DNA of 6,596 nucleotides from an uncultured Saprospiraceae bacterium (GTDB taxonomy: Bacteria; Bacteroidota; Bacteroidia; Chitinophagales; Saprospiraceae), in NCBI GenBank assembly GCA_937969485.1, contig CALBVQ010000139.1, positions 1 to 6,596 of the forward strand, given 5' to 3'. The notes under the pieces are model-generated. The model worked only from the letters and a program-made list of their open reading frames with translations, searched no databases and was not told the origin of the DNA. Positions 4,994 to 6,596 of the stretch are shown here, piece after piece; positions within the stretch are counted from its first letter, which is position 1; each line of letters starts with the position of its first letter. The translations under genes and the position numbers were made by a program.

Positions 4994-6596
4994 ATGGGAA
5001 ATAATAAATTTATGAGATCTTCACTTTTGTTGCTGTTGCTATCTTTTTCTTTAGGGGCTTTCGCCCAAAAGGGAGGGCAAAGACAAGGCAAAGGAGGAGA
5101 GGGAGAGCGTCCGCAATTGACATTGAAAGGACAAATTTTAGATTCTGAGACAAATTCGGGCTTAGAATTTGCTACGATTTCAGTGTTTTCACGTCGAGAT
5201 TCTTCGCTTTTAGGAGGAGGATTAAGTGGTGCGGATGGAATTTTTGAGGCAAAAATCAAAGCTGGACAAGGCTATGCTATAGTAGAATTTATTGGTTATG
5301 AGAAAACAGAAGTACCTGTGATCATTGATCGAGAAAAAATGAGAAGTGGAGATCGGACGATCGATCTAGGAGTAATAATAATGTCAACGTCCGCTTCCTC
5401 ATTGGACGAGGTAACGATACGTGCAGAAAAGAGTCAAAATACTTTTACATTAGATAAGAGGGTTTTTAATGTGGGAAAGGACTTAGCGAACAGAGGTGGA
5501 ACAGCGGAAGATATTCTTGACAATGTACCATCTGTCACTGTTGATATTGATGGAACGGTAAACTTGAGAGGAAGTACAGGTGTAAGAATATTGATTAATG
5601 GACAACCTTCGCAACTAGCTAATCAGGAAAATGGATTGAAGAGTATTCCAGCCGATATGATTGAATCCGTCGAAGTTATCACAAATCCTTCAGCTAGATA
5701 TGAGGCAGAAGGAATCGCTGGTATAATCAATATCATTTTGGTAAAACAGAAAAAGAGTGGCTTCAATGGATCATTCAATACTTCTGCTAGTTTTCCTTTG
5801 GGCGGAAGCCTTGGTGCAAACGTTAATTATAGAAAAAACAAGATCAATTGGTTTGCAAATTATGCAATAAACTATAGATCGAGTCCGGGTTTCGGTGCGC
5901 TTTATCAGGAGGTCTATCTAGACAATGAGACGCAAGTTACTGAACAAGAAAGAGATATGCAGAGAAGTGGTTTGTCTAATACATTGAGAGGTGGAATGGA
6001 GTATTTTATCTCTGAGAAACAAAGTGTTTCTGGTTCTGTGCAATATAGGATTAGTGATGAAAACAACACTACAACCCTAACGTACCTCGATTTTATGGCT
6101 CCTTCAGATGAGCCATTTAGTACTACATTGCGAACAGATAATGAAGGAGAAGATGATCGAGGTCTGCAATATAATGTAGATTATAATCATGAATTTTCTT
6201 CGAGAGATCATAAGTTGAGTGCAAGAATTCAATACGAAGATGATAACGAGGTTGAAACAAGTGATCTAAATCAGTCTCAAGTATTATACGGAGTGGACGA
6301 GCCCCTTCTTCTGCAACGTTCAAATAATGATGAGGGGCAGAGCAGCTATAACATTAGTGTTGACTATTCTCAGCCGTTAGGAAGTAAGGATCATAAATAT
6401 GAATTGGGTTACAGAACCACTATCAGAGATATTAGAAATAATTTTTTAGTGGAGGAACTTGATGAGAATGAGGCTTGGATTTCAAACCCTGATTTCAGTA
6501 ATGATTTTGAATATGATGAAGATATCCATGCTGTATATGGACAGTATGGGAATAAGTTTGGTAAATTCGGTTTCCAAGTTGGACTACGAGCTGAGT
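4994..6596 (+). CDS. TonB-dependent receptor-like outer membrane protein, 3' end outside the window
   Basis: The reading frame stays open to the right edge, giving about 534 residues of a longer protein. A signal peptide (SSLLLLLSFSLGAFAQ) precedes a short Gly/Gln/Lys/Glu-rich segment. A carboxypeptidase-regulatory-like beta-sandwich follows (LKGQILDSETNSGLEFATIS, ending near EFIGYEKTEV). Then comes a plug-like domain: LDEVTIRAEK, LDKRVFNVGKDL, AEDILDNVPSVTVDIDG, VNLRGSTGVRILINGQPS, IESVEVITNPSARYEAEG and IAGIINIIL. The rest is beta-barrel-like, with alternating strands such as INWFANYAINYRS and HKYELGYRTTI. This order fits Bacteroidota outer-membrane beta-barrel proteins related to TonB-dependent transporters; the ligand is unknown. 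Start choice is open: in-frame ATGs lie at 4937, 4994 and 5012. The one at 5012 gives the shortest clean signal peptide, 4994 adds one lysine to the n-region, and 4937 puts an unlikely extra hydrophobic stretch in front. No TonB box was identified. Confidence 0.92.
   Translation, partial: MGNNKFMRSSLLLLLLSFSLGAFAQKGGQRQGKGGEGERPQLTLKGQILDSETNSGLEFATISVFSRRDSSLLGGGLSGADGIFEAKIKAGQGYAIVEFIGYEKTEVPVIIDREKMRSGDRTIDLGVIIMSTSASSLDEVTIRAEKSQNTFTLDKRVFNVGKDLANRGGTAEDILDNVPSVTVDIDGTVNLRGSTGVRILINGQPSQLANQENGLKSIPADMIESVEVITNPSARYEAEGIAGIINIILVKQKKSGFNGSFNTSASFPLGGSLGANVNYRKNKINWFANYAINYRSSPGFGALYQEVYLDNETQVTEQERDMQRSGLSNTLRGGMEYFISEKQSVSGSVQYRISDENNTTTLTYLDFMAPSDEPFSTTLRTDNEGEDDRGLQYNVDYNHEFSSRDHKLSARIQYEDDNEVETSDLNQSQVLYGVDEPLLLQRSNNDEGQSSYNISVDYSQPLGSKDHKYELGYRTTIRDIRNNFLVEELDENEAWISNPDFSNDFEYDEDIHAVYGQYGNKFGKFGFQVGLRAE
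5055..5070 (+). repeat. 16-base hairpin-forming repeat, copy 2
   Basis: This is an exact second copy of the sequence at 332-347, capable of a GGGC/GCCC stem with a TTTC loop. Here it overlaps the signal-peptide cleavage region of the outer membrane receptor and encodes GAFAQ. The reading frame differs from that of the first copy. Confidence 0.4.

Noticed and set aside
4954..5259. Minus-strand ORF of 101 codons over the start of the receptor gene
   Set aside because: It is antisense to the signal peptide and first domain of the receptor, and its Pro/Ser-rich sequence reflects the purine-rich coding strand.
6123..6323. Minus-strand ORF of 66 codons inside the receptor barrel region
   Set aside because: The plus frame is continuous and shows beta-barrel character here; the minus product has no features.

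Overview
The window looks like a piece of a Bacteroidota chromosome, probably of a Cytophagales-type organism, although the genus cannot be read from the sequence. The pointers are moderately AT-rich DNA, start codons preceded by A/T-rich sequence instead of a Shine-Dalgarno motif, a Bacteroidota-style outer-membrane receptor (carboxypeptidase-regulatory-like domain, plug, beta-barrel), and a lipoprotein with a WINDSYW block of a type I associate with Bacteroidota. No mobile element, CRISPR array, tRNA or rRNA was seen.

Layout. Positions 3-107 may be the tail of an upstream gene ending in an ATGA overlap. Positions 104-2674 hold a tightly packed pair encoding a two-subunit molybdenum hydroxylase: a small subunit with two [2Fe-2S] clusters, then a large molybdopterin-binding subunit with a twin-arginine signal. 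A 251-residue lipoprotein of unknown function follows on the same strand (2714-3469). It meets msrA head-on (minus strand, 4163-3480), with only 10 bases between the two stop codons and a hairpin that fits a shared terminator. Upstream of msrA on the minus strand is a YrdC/YciO/Sua5-domain gene (4874-4263). Across a divergent intergenic region a TonB-dependent-receptor-like outer membrane protein starts at about 4994 on the plus strand and runs off the right edge, still open at 6596.

How the genes fit together. The hydroxylase pair is one functional unit: a probable periplasmic oxidoreductase for an aldehyde or N-heterocycle, with no FAD subunit, cytochrome or cofactor-insertion chaperone visible here. 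The lipoprotein could be co-transcribed with it, but its role is unknown. MsrA carries a signal peptide and probably repairs oxidised methionine outside the cytoplasm. The YrdC-domain protein and the receptor have no evident link to the rest. Most of the window is ordinary Bacteroidota gene content. The observations most worth a check are the mixed active-site motif of the YrdC-domain protein, the single CxxC of the exported MsrA, the Tat signal carried by only one hydroxylase subunit, the hairpins that overlap stop codons, and an exact 16-base hairpin-forming repeat found in two unrelated genes.
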